Of a stretch of 64,000 nt of DNA, positions 14,052 to 22,883 are shown piece by piece (the first letter of the stretch is position 1; every line of letters begins with the position of its first letter). The DNA is from Deinococcus murrayi DSM 11303. Lineage in GTDB: Bacteria > Deinococcota > Deinococci > Deinococcales > Deinococcaceae. The position numbers and the translations under genes are program-made. The DNA lies in contig NZ_AXWT01000019.1 in the NCBI RefSeq assembly GCF_000482805.1, forward strand, positions 27,609-91,608. The letters are read 5' to 3'. A model generated the notes under the pieces. It was not told the DNA's origin, searched no databases, and was given only the letters and a program-made list of their open reading frames with translations.

Positions 14052-15371
14052 ATGAACGCCTCTACGCGCCGCGCTCCGGCCCTCCGCGCCCTCACCCTGG
14101 TGATGGCCCTCGTTGCCGCGCCCGCGCTGCCGGGAACGGTCGCCCTCGCGCAGACGGCGCCCCTGTCGCCCGCGCAGGAGGTCTTTAACAAGGTCAACCG
14201 CCTGCTTCTCGAAGAGTACGGCGGCCTGTCCAAGGTCGACCGGGCAGCGCTGGGCCGCGAGTACCAAGCCCGGCTCGACGCGGTATGTGCGCCGACGCCC
14301 CTGAACTGCCCGGTGGAAAAGGCCTACCCGGTGATTGAGGCGCAGCTCACAGCCCTGGGCGACGAGCACAGCTTTTTCCAGACCCCGGAGGACTTCCGGG
14401 ACTTTCTGGCGAGTGCGACGGGCGGCAACCGCCTCCAGTTCGGGGTCAAGCTGGCCCGGCTGGACGGCGAGAACCGGGTGGTGCTGGAGGTGGTGCCCCA
14501 GAGCGCTGCTGAGGAGGCGGGGTTGCAGCGCGGCGACCTGCTGCGGACGCTCGACGGCAGGCCCTACACCTACGCGGCCCTCCAGCAGGCCCGGCGCGAG
14601 GGCCGCGAGATTCGGCTGGGCGTCGAGCGGGCGGGGCGGCCCCTGACCCTCACCCTCCAGTCTCGCGAGAGCAGCACCCGCGACCTGCCCCGGCTGAGCT
14701 TCGCGGGGGCTGCCAACAACGTGGCCGTGCTGCGGATTCCCACTTTCCTGGCGGGGGGCGGCATCGCGCAGCGGGTGCATGACCTGGTTGGCGAAGCCCG
14801 CGCGCAGGGGGCTATGGGCATGATTGTGGACCTGCGCGGCAACCCCGGCGGCAGCCTCGCGGAGTGCGACAGCGCCGTGAGCGCTTTTGTGCCCACCTTC
14901 GCGCGGGTGGCGCGGGGTGCGGCGGGCGAGAGCCGCACGGTCGTCAGCCGGGGCACCCGCCTGGAAAATGGCCGCAATGCGGGCGGCGTCCGCAACCCCC
15001 AGCTCTGGACCGGGCCGCTCGCGGTGCTCGTCGACCGGGGCAGCGCGTCTTGCAGCGAGTTCTTCGCATTTGAGATTCAGTATGCCGCCCGTGGCCCAGT
15101 GATTGGCGAGACGACGGCGGGCGTGGGCAACACCGCCACCCGTATCTTTCCGGTGGGCGAAGATGCCGCCCTGCAACTCACCGTCCTGAACTACGCCAAG
15201 CCCGGCGGCGCTCCCTACCCCGACCGGGTGCGCCCCGACCTCCCCCGCGAGCAGACCGAAGAAGACCTGCGCCTGCTCACGCGCGGCCAAGACACCCTGC
15301 TCGCCGCCGGGGTGCAGGCCCTGCTGACCGCCCCGCCGCTGACCCTGGACGCCCAGCCGCCCGCCCGCTGA
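14052..15371 (+). CDS. S41-family (CtpA-like) carboxy-terminal processing peptidase
   Basis: 439 residues. A signal peptide ends near VALAQ (about 34). A PDZ-like region (LQFGVKL to RGDLLRTLDGRP) lies at about 125-190, followed by the S41 protease core: VAVLRIPTFL, IVDLRGNPGGSL near 255 and the nucleophile in DRGSASCSEFFA near 330. A downstream GETTAGVGNT follows, but the usual general-base Lys should be checked by alignment. It would cut proteins near their C-terminus in the periplasm. I chose ATG at 14052 because GGGGGGACC precedes it; the ATG at 14040 is also possible. Confidence 0.85.
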   Translation: MNASTRRAPALRALTLVMALVAAPALPGTVALAQTAPLSPAQEVFNKVNRLLLEEYGGLSKVDRAALGREYQARLDAVCAPTPLNCPVEKAYPVIEAQLTALGDEHSFFQTPEDFRDFLASATGGNRLQFGVKLARLDGENRVVLEVVPQSAAEEAGLQRGDLLRTLDGRPYTYAALQQARREGREIRLGVERAGRPLTLTLQSRESSTRDLPRLSFAGAANNVAVLRIPTFLAGGGIAQRVHDLVGEARAQGAMGMIVDLRGNPGGSLAECDSAVSAFVPTFARVARGAAGESRTVVSRGTRLENGRNAGGVRNPQLWTGPLAVLVDRGSASCSEFFAFEIQYAARGPVIGETTAGVGNTATRIFPVGEDAALQLTVLNYAKPGGAPYPDRVRPDLPREQTEEDLRLLTRGQDTLLAAGVQALLTAPPLTLDAQPPAR

Positions 15372-15385
15372 GGCGCGGGGGGCCG

Positions 15386-15778
15386 TTACAGCCGCCGCTT
15401 GGGGCGGCCCGTCGCCCAGCCCAGCCCCAAGCCGACCACGGCGGGGAGGCTAAACAGCAGCAGGAAGCCCAGCAGGTCGCTGTTGCCAATCATGTTGCCC
15501 AAGGGGCGGCCCAGCGCCACATTGACCGGGCTGCCCAGCCAGGCCAGGGCGGTCCAGAGGGTGCCCTCTAGCCCACGCGCCTCGACCGCGTTTTGCAGCC
15601 ACCGCACGCCCAGCAGCCCCAGCGTTTGCAGGGCGAGGGCCGGGAGCAGCACCAACACGGCCCCCGGCCCCGGCACCGCCCGCCCCGCCAGAAAGCCCAG
15701 CAGCAGCGGCCCCAGCACCGGAATCCAGCCCAGCAGCACGGCGACGAGCAGCAGCATCCCCACGTGGACCCAGAGCAT
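15386..15778 (-). CDS. Small membrane protein of unknown function
   Basis: 130 residues with about four hydrophobic segments (residues 2-30, 39-58, 75-90 weak, 101-122) and a basic end, RPKRRL. Nothing points to a known family. The start is supported by AGTGTA on the plus strand (TACACT on the minus) six bases upstream, the leaderless pattern. It lies downstream of the MFS gene on the same strand with a 27-base gap and may share function with it, but that is only positional. Confidence 0.6.
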   Translation of the reverse strand: MLWVHVGMLLLVAVLLGWIPVLGPLLLGFLAGRAVPGPGAVLVLLPALALQTLGLLGVRWLQNAVEARGLEGTLWTALAWLGSPVNVALGRPLGNMIGNSDLLGFLLLFSLPAVVGLGLGWATGRPKRRL

Positions 15779-15805
15779 GGGGGCAGTGTACTGCGCAGGG
15801 GGCCA

Positions 15806-17017
15806 TCATTCCCCCGCCGCCTGCTCGCGGGTGGGTACCTCGCGCAGCGCCCAGCGCAATCCCAGCGCAGTCAGCAGCCCCACCCCCATCAGCGTGAGCC
15901 AGGGCAGCAGCGGCAGGCTGGCGCGGGTGCCGAGGTCAATCAGCGTCCCGCCCACCACGTTGCCCACCGCGCCGCCCAATCCCAAGCTGATGGCGGAAAA
16001 GCCGAAGTAGCTCCCCGTCAGCCCGGCGGGGGCCAGCCGCGCGGTCAGGGTCTGCTGGGTGGGGTAGACCAGCATGGTGCCCAGGCTGTAGAGGGCGACA
16101 CAAGCGAGCAGTTGTCCAAAAGTTGTCACGAACCCCATCAGCCCCAGGCTGGTCGCCACCGCGAGCACCGCCGCGACGAGCGCGACCCGCGTCCGCACCC
16201 GCCGCTCCACGAAGCGCAGCAGGGGGTACTGCAGCACCACCGCCAACCCCGCCGAGAGGCCATACAGCGGCCCGGTCGCCCCCGGCCCCGCGAGGGCCAC
16301 GGCCTTGAGCGTGACCGCCACATTGAGCTGGGTGCTGAGCAAGAAATACCCCACGAGCACCAGCGTGAAGCGCCGGAAGCGGCGGTCCCGTGCGGCCACC
16401 CTCAGCCCCGCGAGGCCCCCGGCCACAGCCCCCTCCGGCTTCAGGTGCGGCAGCGTGGCGGCGAGCACGGCGGCGGCCACGAGGTACACGCTGGCCGCCG
16501 CGAGCGCTGCCGTGCGAAAGCCCAGCCCCAGGAGGGCGGCACCGATAAGCGGCCCGGTTACCATGCCGAGGTTGCCCGCGATGCTTGTCAGGCTGAACAT
16601 CCGGGTGCGGTGTTCGGGCCGGGTGACGGCGGCGATGGCCGCGTTCTTGGGCGCGTCGAACAGCCCGCCGCCCAGCCCCGCGAGCACCGAGGCCGCCAGC
16701 AGCACGGGCAAGCTCCCCGCGAAGCCCATCCACGTAAAGCCCAGTGTGCGAATCAGGCACCCCGCTAGAATCAGCGGCTTTGGCCCCACCCGGTCGGCCC
16801 AGGCCCCCCCGAACACCGTCAGCCCCTGCTGGGTGAGCTGCCGCAGCCCCAGCACCAGCCCCACGCTCGCCGCCGCCCACCCCAGCTCCTCCACGAAATG
16901 CACCGTGACCAGCGGAATCACCGCGAAAAAGCCGCCCCACATCAGGAAGTTGGCGCCGATGAGGCCGAGCTGCGCCCCGGAGGGCCGAAAGGGAAGGGCA
17001 GGGGCGGGCCGAGTCAC
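15806..17017 (-). CDS. MFS transporter
   Basis: 403 residues from the GTG at 17017, with about twelve hydrophobic segments. The MFS signature is seen in LRQLTQQGLTVFGGAWADRVGPKPL (loop 2-3 DxxGxxP-like form) near residue 57. The second half has DRFGDA-free loops but conserved RTRVALVAAVLAVATSLGL. Drug or metabolite efflux is likely; the substrate is unknown. TACACT lies seven bases upstream of GTG, so this start is preferred over the ATG at 17092, which would overlap the divergent leader RNA promoter. Confidence 0.82.
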   Translation of the reverse strand: MTRPAPALPFRPSGAQLGLIGANFLMWGGFFAVIPLVTVHFVEELGWAAASVGLVLGLRQLTQQGLTVFGGAWADRVGPKPLILAGCLIRTLGFTWMGFAGSLPVLLAASVLAGLGGGLFDAPKNAAIAAVTRPEHRTRMFSLTSIAGNLGMVTGPLIGAALLGLGFRTAALAAASVYLVAAAVLAATLPHLKPEGAVAGGLAGLRVAARDRRFRRFTLVLVGYFLLSTQLNVAVTLKAVALAGPGATGPLYGLSAGLAVVLQYPLLRFVERRVRTRVALVAAVLAVATSLGLMGFVTTFGQLLACVALYSLGTMLVYPTQQTLTARLAPAGLTGSYFGFSAISLGLGGAVGNVVGGTLIDLGTRASLPLLPWLTLMGVGLLTALGLRWALREVPTREQAAGE

Positions 17018-17059
17018 GCGGGCGAGTGTACGCCTGAAGGTGGGGCGGGGAAGGGGGTG

Positions 17060-17065
17060 TAGAAT
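17060..17065 (+). promoter_or_regulatory. Probable -10 box of the structured-leader transcript
   Basis: TAGAAT would start transcription near 17072 and give an untranslated leader of about 100 bases before the small membrane protein. A good -35 hexamer is not evident. Confidence 0.4.
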
Positions 17066-17187
17066 CCTGGCGTCCAGGCGGGCGCGTTGCATGACAAGTC
17101 GGGTAGGTCAGAGGTCACCGCTCCAGAAAGGAGCAACCCCTACGTGCGTCAACACGTGGGGGCTACCGAAAGGTGGTGATAGTTCTG
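17066..17187 (+). ncRNA. Candidate structured leader RNA (unknown cis-regulator)
   Basis: Four closely spaced hairpins can be drawn by hand. CCTGG/CCAGG (17066-17078) has a 3-base loop. GCTCC/GGAGC (17120-17134) has an AGAAA loop. CCCCTACGTG/CACGTGGGGG (17137-17162) is ten pairs with one T-G pair. CTACC/GGTGG (17163-17176) has a GAAA tetraloop. Outer pairings GTCACC (17114-17119) with GGTGAT (17175-17180) and CAGA (17109-17112) with TCTG (17084+100, that is 17184-17187) could close a junction around them. The SD-like AAAGGTGGTGAT (17169-17180) of the next gene lies inside these helices, so translation could be switched. An 11-codon frame (GTG at 17144, stop TGA 17177-17179) also runs through it. 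I could not match it to a known riboswitch. Confidence 0.5.
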
Positions 17188-17346
17188 GGCCACAAGAAGC
17201 ATACCACTGACCGCGAAAGTGGGCAAATTCAACTCCAGCGCCGGGTGAAACTCCTGGCGGCATGGACAGCGTTTTTGCTCGCTGTAGCGGCCGTGGTCAC
17301 TGCCCTTGCAGAGCTGATCCAGTCTCTAGGAAAGCTCCTGCCCTGA
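17176..17346 (+). CDS. Small membrane protein downstream of structured leader
   Basis: 56 residues if GTG at 17176 is used; its GTGA overlaps the stop of the 11-codon frame upstream. A CTG at 17185 after AAGGTGGTGAT would give 53 residues. The N-terminus is polar and basic (GHKKHTTDRESGQ), followed by one hydrophobic helix from about residue 27 (LLAAWTAFLLAVAAVVTALAEL on both definitions) and a short amphipathic end. No family is recognised. Size, single membrane helix, structured leader and its own terminator resemble small toxin, holin-like or stress proteins, but this is inference. It stands alone between an MFS and an MBL-fold gene. Confidence 0.55.
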   Translation: MIVLGHKKHTTDRESGQIQLQRRVKLLAAWTAFLLAVAAVVTALAELIQSLGKLLP

Positions 17347-17395
17347 CCTAAAAGCCTCTGGGCGCCTGCCCAGCGCGTCACCGCGACCCTCTGGA

Positions 17396-17424
17396 CGCCC
17401 CCGCCTTGAGGTGGGGGTTTTGCG
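17396..17424 (+). terminator. Rho-independent terminator of the small membrane protein unit
   Basis: CCCCCGCC and GGTGGGGG pair around TTGA, followed by TTTTG. It ends the promoter-leader-gene unit and lies just before the MBL-fold gene's -10 box. Confidence 0.7.
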
Positions 17425-17449
17425 TTCTCCGCCCCTTACCCTGTCTCCC

Positions 17450-18349
17450 ATGCCCTCCTCGCTTCAGCCCCTCGGCCCCGGCGTCTTCTTCCTCCCCGGC
17501 GCGGTGAACAGCGTCGCCATAGCGGGGCCAGGGGGGAACGCCCTGCTTGTGGATACGGGGCTGGACGAATCCCATGCCCGGCGGCTGCTGCGGGCGCTGG
17601 CGGGGGCGGGCCTGACGCCGAGCGCGATTCTGAACACCCACAGCCACGCCGACCACCACGGGGGCAATGCCTTTCTCCTGAGCCGCTTTCCGGAGTTGCC
17701 CGTCTATGCGCCGCCGCTGGAGGCCGCGGTCATCCGGCATCCACTGCTGGAGCCGCTTTCGCTGTGGGGGGCCGCGCCGCCCGCCGAACTGCGGACGAAG
17801 TTCCTGCTGGCCCCCCCCAGCCCCGCGCAGGGGGTCGGCCCCGGCAAGCAAACTCTGGGCGGCACCGAGGTCGAGCTGCTGCCCGTGCCCGGCCACGCCG
17901 CCGAGATGTACGCGCTGCGGGTGGGGGAGGTGCTCTACGCCGCCGACGCCCTCTTTGGGCCGGAGGCGCTGGAGAAGCACCCGCTGACCTTCTGCGCGGA
18001 TTCGGCCCAGCAAAAGGCGTCGGCGGGGGCGTTGGGAGAGCTGAAGGGCGTGCGGGTGGTCCTGCCCGGCCACGGGGACCCTACCCCCGACCTCGCCGGG
18101 TTGGTGGCGGCCAATCTCGCCGCCTATGCCCGGACGACGGACGCGGTGGCGGCGGCCCTGGCGCGGGGGCCAGCCGCCATAGACGAGCTGCTCGTGCGGG
18201 TGGGGGAGGCCCTGGGGGCGGTCGCCACCACCCCCAGCGGGTGGGCGCTCAACCGGGCGGTGCTGAGCGCCCACCTCACCGAACTGCTGGAACGCGGGGA
18301 GGCGGCGCTGGAGGTGGGGCGGGAAGGCCTGCGGGGGCGTCAAGCGTGA
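17450..18349 (+). CDS. MBL-fold metallohydrolase
   Basis: 299 residues. The metallo-beta-lactamase signature NTHSHADHHGGN (HxHxDH, His64, His66, Asp68, His69) is intact, with VPGHAAEM giving the third His near 155, YAADALF the bridging Asp, and LPGHGDP the last His near 217. The fold covers hydrolases such as glyoxalase II-like, lactonase-like and quinolone-synthesis-like enzymes; the substrate is not clear. The C-terminal 70 residues are helical. The ATG at 17450 is seven bases after TACCCT, so the upstream extension from 17411 is rejected. Confidence 0.85.
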   Translation: MPSSLQPLGPGVFFLPGAVNSVAIAGPGGNALLVDTGLDESHARRLLRALAGAGLTPSAILNTHSHADHHGGNAFLLSRFPELPVYAPPLEAAVIRHPLLEPLSLWGAAPPAELRTKFLLAPPSPAQGVGPGKQTLGGTEVELLPVPGHAAEMYALRVGEVLYAADALFGPEALEKHPLTFCADSAQQKASAGALGELKGVRVVLPGHGDPTPDLAGLVAANLAAYARTTDAVAAALARGPAAIDELLVRVGEALGAVATTPSGWALNRAVLSAHLTELLERGEAALEVGREGLRGRQA

Positions 18350-18397
18350 AGAGAGCCTGTATAGGCGCTGATGGCTCCGGGGGCGTAGCGTGACTCC

Positions 18398-19039
<642 letters not shown>

Positions 19040-19107
19040 GGCCGGGGTCTGGGGGCTGCCGGGCACGTCCCAGCGGCCCCTGGCCTTGTCCGCTCCCCGG
19101 AGGTCCT

Positions 19108-19605
19108 ATGCCCCGCCCCAAGTTCGATTACTCGTTGGATTACGCTCACCTCGACCTGCGGGCGCACCCAGAGCTGTACCGGGTGGGGGTGGGCGAGCAG
19201 GGAGTGCTGTTGGTGCAGCCCTACAAGTCCGAGCTGCTGCCGCACTGGCGCTTTGCGACCCCGGAAGCGGCCCACAAGAGCAGTGAGACCATCTACGCGA
19301 TGTTTCTGGAATACCTGCGGGCCGGGGACTTCGTGGGGGCGGACATGGCCCGCAAGTTCCTCCAGATGGGCTTTACCCGCGCCCGGCGCTATGCCAACCA
19401 CCAGGGCGGCAAGAAATACGACGGTCCCGTTCCCGCAGACAAAAAGGGCCAGTCCGGTGCCCATGGCCGCCGCGAACTCCCCCGCCAGCCCGAAGACCCG
19501 GTCAAGGCTGAGTCCGCCCGCATCTTCAAGGCGAAGTGGGACCAAGCCGAGGCCAACGAGCAGTATGCCCGCCTCAAGCGCGAGCACCGGGAACGGTACG
19601 ATTGA
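19108..19605 (+). CDS. DUF4385-family protein
   Basis: 165 residues. Conserved pieces of the DUF4385 family are visible: FDYSLDYAHLDLRAHPELYRVGVGEQGVL cut here to DLRAHPELYRVG, then GVLLVQPYKSELLPHWRF and ADMARKFLQMGFTRARRYAN, followed by a charged C-terminal half rich in Lys, Arg and Glu. The function of the family is unknown; it occurs in many bacteria as a single-copy soluble protein. The start is supported by CCGGAGGTCCT before ATG. It may be cotranscribed with dps1, and a strong terminator follows. Confidence 0.8.
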   Translation: MPRPKFDYSLDYAHLDLRAHPELYRVGVGEQGVLLVQPYKSELLPHWRFATPEAAHKSSETIYAMFLEYLRAGDFVGADMARKFLQMGFTRARRYANHQGGKKYDGPVPADKKGQSGAHGRRELPRQPEDPVKAESARIFKAKWDQAEANEQYARLKREHRERYD

Positions 19606-19640
19606 CGAATACCGCATACCGCGCTATCTTGTTTCTATCA

Positions 19641-19664
19641 CCGCCCGAAGAGGCGGCTTTTTTT
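19641..19664 (+). terminator. Rho-independent terminator after the DUF4385 gene
   Basis: CCGCC and GGCGG pair around a short loop, followed by a run of seven T (19658-19664). It separates this gene from the convergent mobA. Confidence 0.8.
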
Positions 19665-20274
19665 ATTGACTGCTTCCCATCTCCAGCGCCGCGAGGTCGG
19701 CGGGGGTGTTCACGTTGAAGAGGGCCTGCGGGCTGACCTGCGCGACGGCCTCCCAGGGGACCGTCACGGCGTCGTGCGCGGCGAGGCGCAAGCGGCGTTC
19801 GCCCGTGTCCAGCAGAGCGGTGACGTGGGGCCGCAGGGCCGTGTGATAGAGCGCCCCCAGCGGTTGCGCCCGCCCCGCCGCGTCGAGCGCGAGGACCGAC
19901 CGCACCCCCGGTGCCCGCGCCCCAGCCAGCAGCGCCCAGTACGCCGGGGTCAGGCGGGGGAGGTCCACCCCCGTGAAGGCGACCCAGCCCGGCCCCGCGT
20001 GCCGTTCGGCGGCGAGGAGGGCGGCTTCCAGCGCCCCCAGCGGCCCTTCGCCGGGGCGGGTGTCGGGCGCCGGGAGCCAGCCGGGGAGGGCGTAGCGTCC
20101 GGGCGGGGCGACGAGCAGCCGCAGCAGGCACCCCGCGAGGCTCGCGGCGACGTGCGAAAGCAGGGTCCGGCCCTCCAACCGGGCCAGTGCCTTGTCTGAC
20201 CCGAAGCGGCGCGAGCGGCCCCCGGCGGTGAGCGCCGCGACGAGGTCGCCAGCGGGCCGCTCGGTTGCCGTCAT
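19663..20274 (-). CDS. mobA: Molybdenum cofactor guanylyltransferase MobA
   Basis: 203 residues. The nucleotide-binding signature [19 protein letters not shown] is at residues 15-33, followed by [13 protein letters not shown] and [11 protein letters not shown] (the metal-binding Asp block), as expected for MobA. The enzyme transfers GMP from GTP to molybdopterin to form the bis-MGD cofactor in the cytoplasm. The start codon overlaps the stop of xseA as ATGA, so it is the last gene of a crcB-xseA-mobA operon by coupling, though the three functions are unrelated. Confidence 0.88.
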   Translation of the reverse strand: MTATERPAGDLVAALTAGGRSRRFGSDKALARLEGRTLLSHVAASLAGCLLRLLVAPPGRYALPGWLPAPDTRPGEGPLGALEAALLAAERHAGPGWVAFTGVDLPRLTPAYWALLAGARAPGVRSVLALDAAGRAQPLGALYHTALRPHVTALLDTGERRLRLAAHDAVTVPWEAVAQVSPQALFNVNTPADLAALEMGSSQ

Positions 20275-21521
20275 TGCCCTGGGGCGGGGGGGCGGGATGG
20301 CCCAGCCCCCTCCTCCGCCCGCCGCACGCGAACCTCGCCGTCCGCGAACGCCAGCGTCAGCCGCTGCCCCGGCCCCACCCCCGCCGCCCGCGTGACGGGC
20401 CGCCCCGCCTCGTCCCGCACGAGGGCGTAGCCGCGGGCCAGGGTGCGCTCTGGGGTCAGCCCCAGCGCTTGCCGCATCAGGGCGTCGGTTTCCAGGCGGG
20501 CGGCCTCGGCCTGGCGGCGGGCGGCGGCCAGGAGGCGGTCGCGGGCGTGGCGGGTATCGGCCCCGGCGCTCCTCAGCAGGTCGCGGGCGCAGGTGCGGAT
20601 GCGGCGGGCGTCCTCGGCGGCCTGCGCGGCGGCGGCGGCCACCGTTCGCACGATGAGGGCGGCGGCCTTGCTGGGGGTGTCGGTGCGGGTGTGGGCGACC
20701 TCGTCGAGGAGGGTGTCGTCGCGGGCGTGGCCCAAACCCGTGACCACCGGGACCGGAAAGGTCGCCAGGGCGCGGGCCACCGCGAGGTCATTGAGCCACG
20801 CGAGGTCGGTGACCGCCCCGCCCCCGCGAATCACGACGAGCGCGTCCAGCGGCTCCCTCTCGTGCGCGGCGCGGGCCTGAGCAATCGCCGCCGTCAGGCT
20901 CTCCGAGGCCGCCGCCCCCTGAAAGGTCGCTTCCAGGTACACGAAGTCCACCGCGCCCGCCGCCTCCAGGGGGTCCACCTCGCGCCGGAAGTCGCCCAGG
21001 CCCGCCGCCTCACGCGGGCTGACCACCGCCACTCGCGCGAAGTCGGTCGGCGCGGGCAGGCTGCGGTTCAGGCCGTAGACGCCCTCGCGCACCAGCGTCT
21101 CGCGCAGGGCGTCTTGCCGCAGGGCCGCGTCCCCCACGGTGTATTCGGGGGCCACGTCCAGCACGTTGAGGGAAAAGCCGTACTGCGGGTGGAACTCGGC
21201 GGTGCAAAACAGCAGCACCTTGAGGCCCGCCGTGAGGCCCCCGCTCCCCGTCGCCCGGCGGAACTTGCCCTCCAGCGCGAAGCGCTCGCGTGCCCACACG
21301 GTTGCCCGGCACTTGGCGACCTCCGCGCCGCCCTCCAGTTGCACGAGGTCGAGGTAGAGGTGGCGGCGGTCGGTGAGCGAGGCGATTTCCGCCCGCACCC
21401 ACACCGCCCCCGGCACCCCCCGCGCGATGACCTGCTCGACGTAGCTCAGCACGTCCGCGAGGTCGAGGAACTGTTCGGGTGGGCGGGCGGTCCCCTTCCC
21501 CTTTCTGCGCCCGCCCGTCAC
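20271..21521 (-). CDS. xseA: Exodeoxyribonuclease VII large subunit
   Basis: 416 residues from a GTG that overlaps the crcB stop (GTGA). It begins with an OB-fold region ([15 protein letters not shown] to [11 protein letters not shown]) and continues with the catalytic domain: [16 protein letters not shown] near 155, [20 protein letters not shown] near 215, [30 protein letters not shown] near 245, then a coiled-coil C-terminal part ending in [14 protein letters not shown]. The enzyme degrades single-stranded DNA with the small subunit XseB, which is not visible in this window. The upstream frame to 21959 is the crcB region in another frame and is not coding here. Confidence 0.92.
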   Translation of the reverse strand: MTGGRRKGKGTARPPEQFLDLADVLSYVEQVIARGVPGAVWVRAEIASLTDRRHLYLDLVQLEGGAEVAKCRATVWARERFALEGKFRRATGSGGLTAGLKVLLFCTAEFHPQYGFSLNVLDVAPEYTVGDAALRQDALRETLVREGVYGLNRSLPAPTDFARVAVVSPREAAGLGDFRREVDPLEAAGAVDFVYLEATFQGAAASESLTAAIAQARAAHEREPLDALVVIRGGGAVTDLAWLNDLAVARALATFPVPVVTGLGHARDDTLLDEVAHTRTDTPSKAAALIVRTVAAAAAQAAEDARRIRTCARDLLRSAGADTRHARDRLLAAARRQAEAARLETDALMRQALGLTPERTLARGYALVRDEAGRPVTRAAGVGPGQRLTLAFADGEVRVRRAEEGAGPSRPPAPGQ

Positions 21522-21907
21522 AGCCGCCCGGCGAGCACGCGCCCCAGCATGGCCGCCCCCACCCCCAGCCCCACGCTGAGGGCGGCGTAGGTCATGGCCC
21601 CGCCCACACTGCCGCGGGTGAGCAAGCTGTCGAGTTCCACGCTGAAGGTGGAAAAGGTGGTAAAGCCTCCCAACACGCCGGTTCCAAAAGCCAGCCGCGC
21701 CGCTTCCGGCCAGACTCCCCGTCCCACCAGTCCCAGGGTCAAGCCCAACAGCAAAGACCCCACCACGTTGATGAGCAGCAGCGGCAGCAGCGCCCCCACG
21801 AAGGGATACCCCTCCCGCGCCACGAGTGGGGCCAGCCACAGGGTCACCCCGTAGCGTGCCGCTGCCCCCACCGCTCCGCCTGCCATCACCAAGAGCCACG
21901 CGTTCAC
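21518..21907 (-). CDS. crcB: Fluoride exporter CrcB/Fluc
   Basis: 129 residues with four membrane helices. Family motifs include the N-terminal [20 protein letters not shown] near 50 and [15 protein letters not shown] near 80, the last carrying the Phe residues and Thr of the fluoride pore. CrcB dimers release fluoride through the inner membrane. The GTG at 21907 lies six bases after TACCCT (minus strand), a leaderless arrangement that leaves no space for a fluoride riboswitch. First gene of the operon with xseA and mobA. Confidence 0.9.
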   Translation of the reverse strand: MNAWLLVMAGGAVGAAARYGVTLWLAPLVAREGYPFVGALLPLLLINVVGSLLLGLTLGLVGRGVWPEAARLAFGTGVLGGFTTFSTFSVELDSLLTRGSVGGAMTYAALSVGLGVGAAMLGRVLAGRL

Positions 21908-21958
21908 GCCCGCAGGGTACGCCTTTCCCCGCAGGCTGGGGGCGTAAGCTGACCGGCA

Positions 21959-22873
21959 ATGATTCGGGCCAAGACGCTGCGGGGCGACGTGATGGACTGG
22001 CGGGGCCAGACGCGGGGCGTGTGGGTGGACGCCCAGGGGGTGACCCCGGAGGAGCTGGCGCGGCTGCGCTCGGCCTTCTCGCTCAACCCCCTCGCGGTCG
22101 AGGACGTGCTGGAACGCGGGCACTGGAGCCGCGCCGAGGTGTACCCCGAACATGCCTTTCTCACCGTGCGTTCCTACGCCCGCCCGGAGGAAGCCGACGA
22201 GTTCACCGAGCGGGTCAGCGTCTTTCTCTTCCCGGAGGCGGTGCTCACGATGGGCCACGGCCCCACCCGCGCCCTGGAGCAGGTCTGGGCGCTCGTGGGC
22301 CGCGAGAGCGTGAACACCCCCGCCGAGGTCGCCTACGAACTCCTCGACCACACCGCCGACACTTTCTTCAGGCTGGCCGAGACGCTGGAGACGCGGGCCG
22401 ATGCGCTGGAGGAACGCGTCTTCCGCGACGTGCGCGAGAATCCGGTGGAGGACGTCTTTGACCTCAAGCACTTGCTCGCGCAGGCCCGCCGCCTCGCCGG
22501 GGATGCCAGGGACGCGGCGGCGCTGCTCGCCCGGCACACGGACGGCCCCCCCGCCGACCTGGTGCGCTTCCGCGACGCGCAGGACTCGTTCTCGCGGGCG
22601 ACGGGCCGCTTCGACGCCCTGCGCGAGCAGCTCACCACCCTGCTCGACCTGCACCTCAACCTCCAGAGCCAGCGCATGAACGAGGTCATGCGGACCCTGA
22701 CCGCCGTGAGCGTCATCTTCTTGCCACTGACCTTCCTGGCGGGGGTGTGGGGCATGAACTTCGAGCACATGCCGGAGCTGCCCCAGCGCTGGGGTTACCC
22801 GCTGGCCTGGGGCAGTTTCCTCCTCATCGGCGGGCTGCTCGCCGCCTACTTCAAGCGGCGGGGGTGGTGGTGA
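21959..22873 (+). CDS. corA: CorA-family divalent cation transporter
   Basis: 304 residues. The soluble funnel domain occupies about residues 1-240 with long helices ([42 protein letters not shown]), followed by two membrane helices near the C-terminus separated by the GMN signature at 265-267 ([13 protein letters not shown]). The basic end KRRGWW follows the last helix, as in CorA. It would form a pentamer moving Mg2+, Co2+ or Zn2+. TAAGCT lies eight bases before ATG, so the message appears leaderless. It is divergent from crcB with only 51 bases between starts, so the two promoters are back to back. Confidence 0.88.
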   Translation: MIRAKTLRGDVMDWRGQTRGVWVDAQGVTPEELARLRSAFSLNPLAVEDVLERGHWSRAEVYPEHAFLTVRSYARPEEADEFTERVSVFLFPEAVLTMGHGPTRALEQVWALVGRESVNTPAEVAYELLDHTADTFFRLAETLETRADALEERVFRDVRENPVEDVFDLKHLLAQARRLAGDARDAAALLARHTDGPPADLVRFRDAQDSFSRATGRFDALREQLTTLLDLHLNLQSQRMNEVMRTLTAVSVIFLPLTFLAGVWGMNFEHMPELPQRWGYPLAWGSFLLIGGLLAAYFKRRGWW

Positions 22874-22883
22874 CCCCAGCGGC

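Noticed and set aside
17137..17162. tRNA or known riboswitch in the structured leader
   Set aside because: No T-loop GTTCGA, no acceptor pairing or CCA, and no consensus of the riboswitch classes I know; kept only as an unknown structured RNA.
17091..17210. 39-codon frame starting at ATG 17091
   Set aside because: It runs through the hairpins with no SD and odd composition; the frame of the membrane protein is more protein-like.
21908..21958. Fluoride riboswitch before crcB
   Set aside because: Only 51 bases separate the divergent crcB and corA starts, with each -10 box 6-8 bases from its start; no room for the aptamer.
21518..22768. 416-codon minus-strand frame containing crcB
   Set aside because: Only the last 129 residues are CrcB; the rest is antisense to corA. 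The leaderless GTG at 21907 is the true start.
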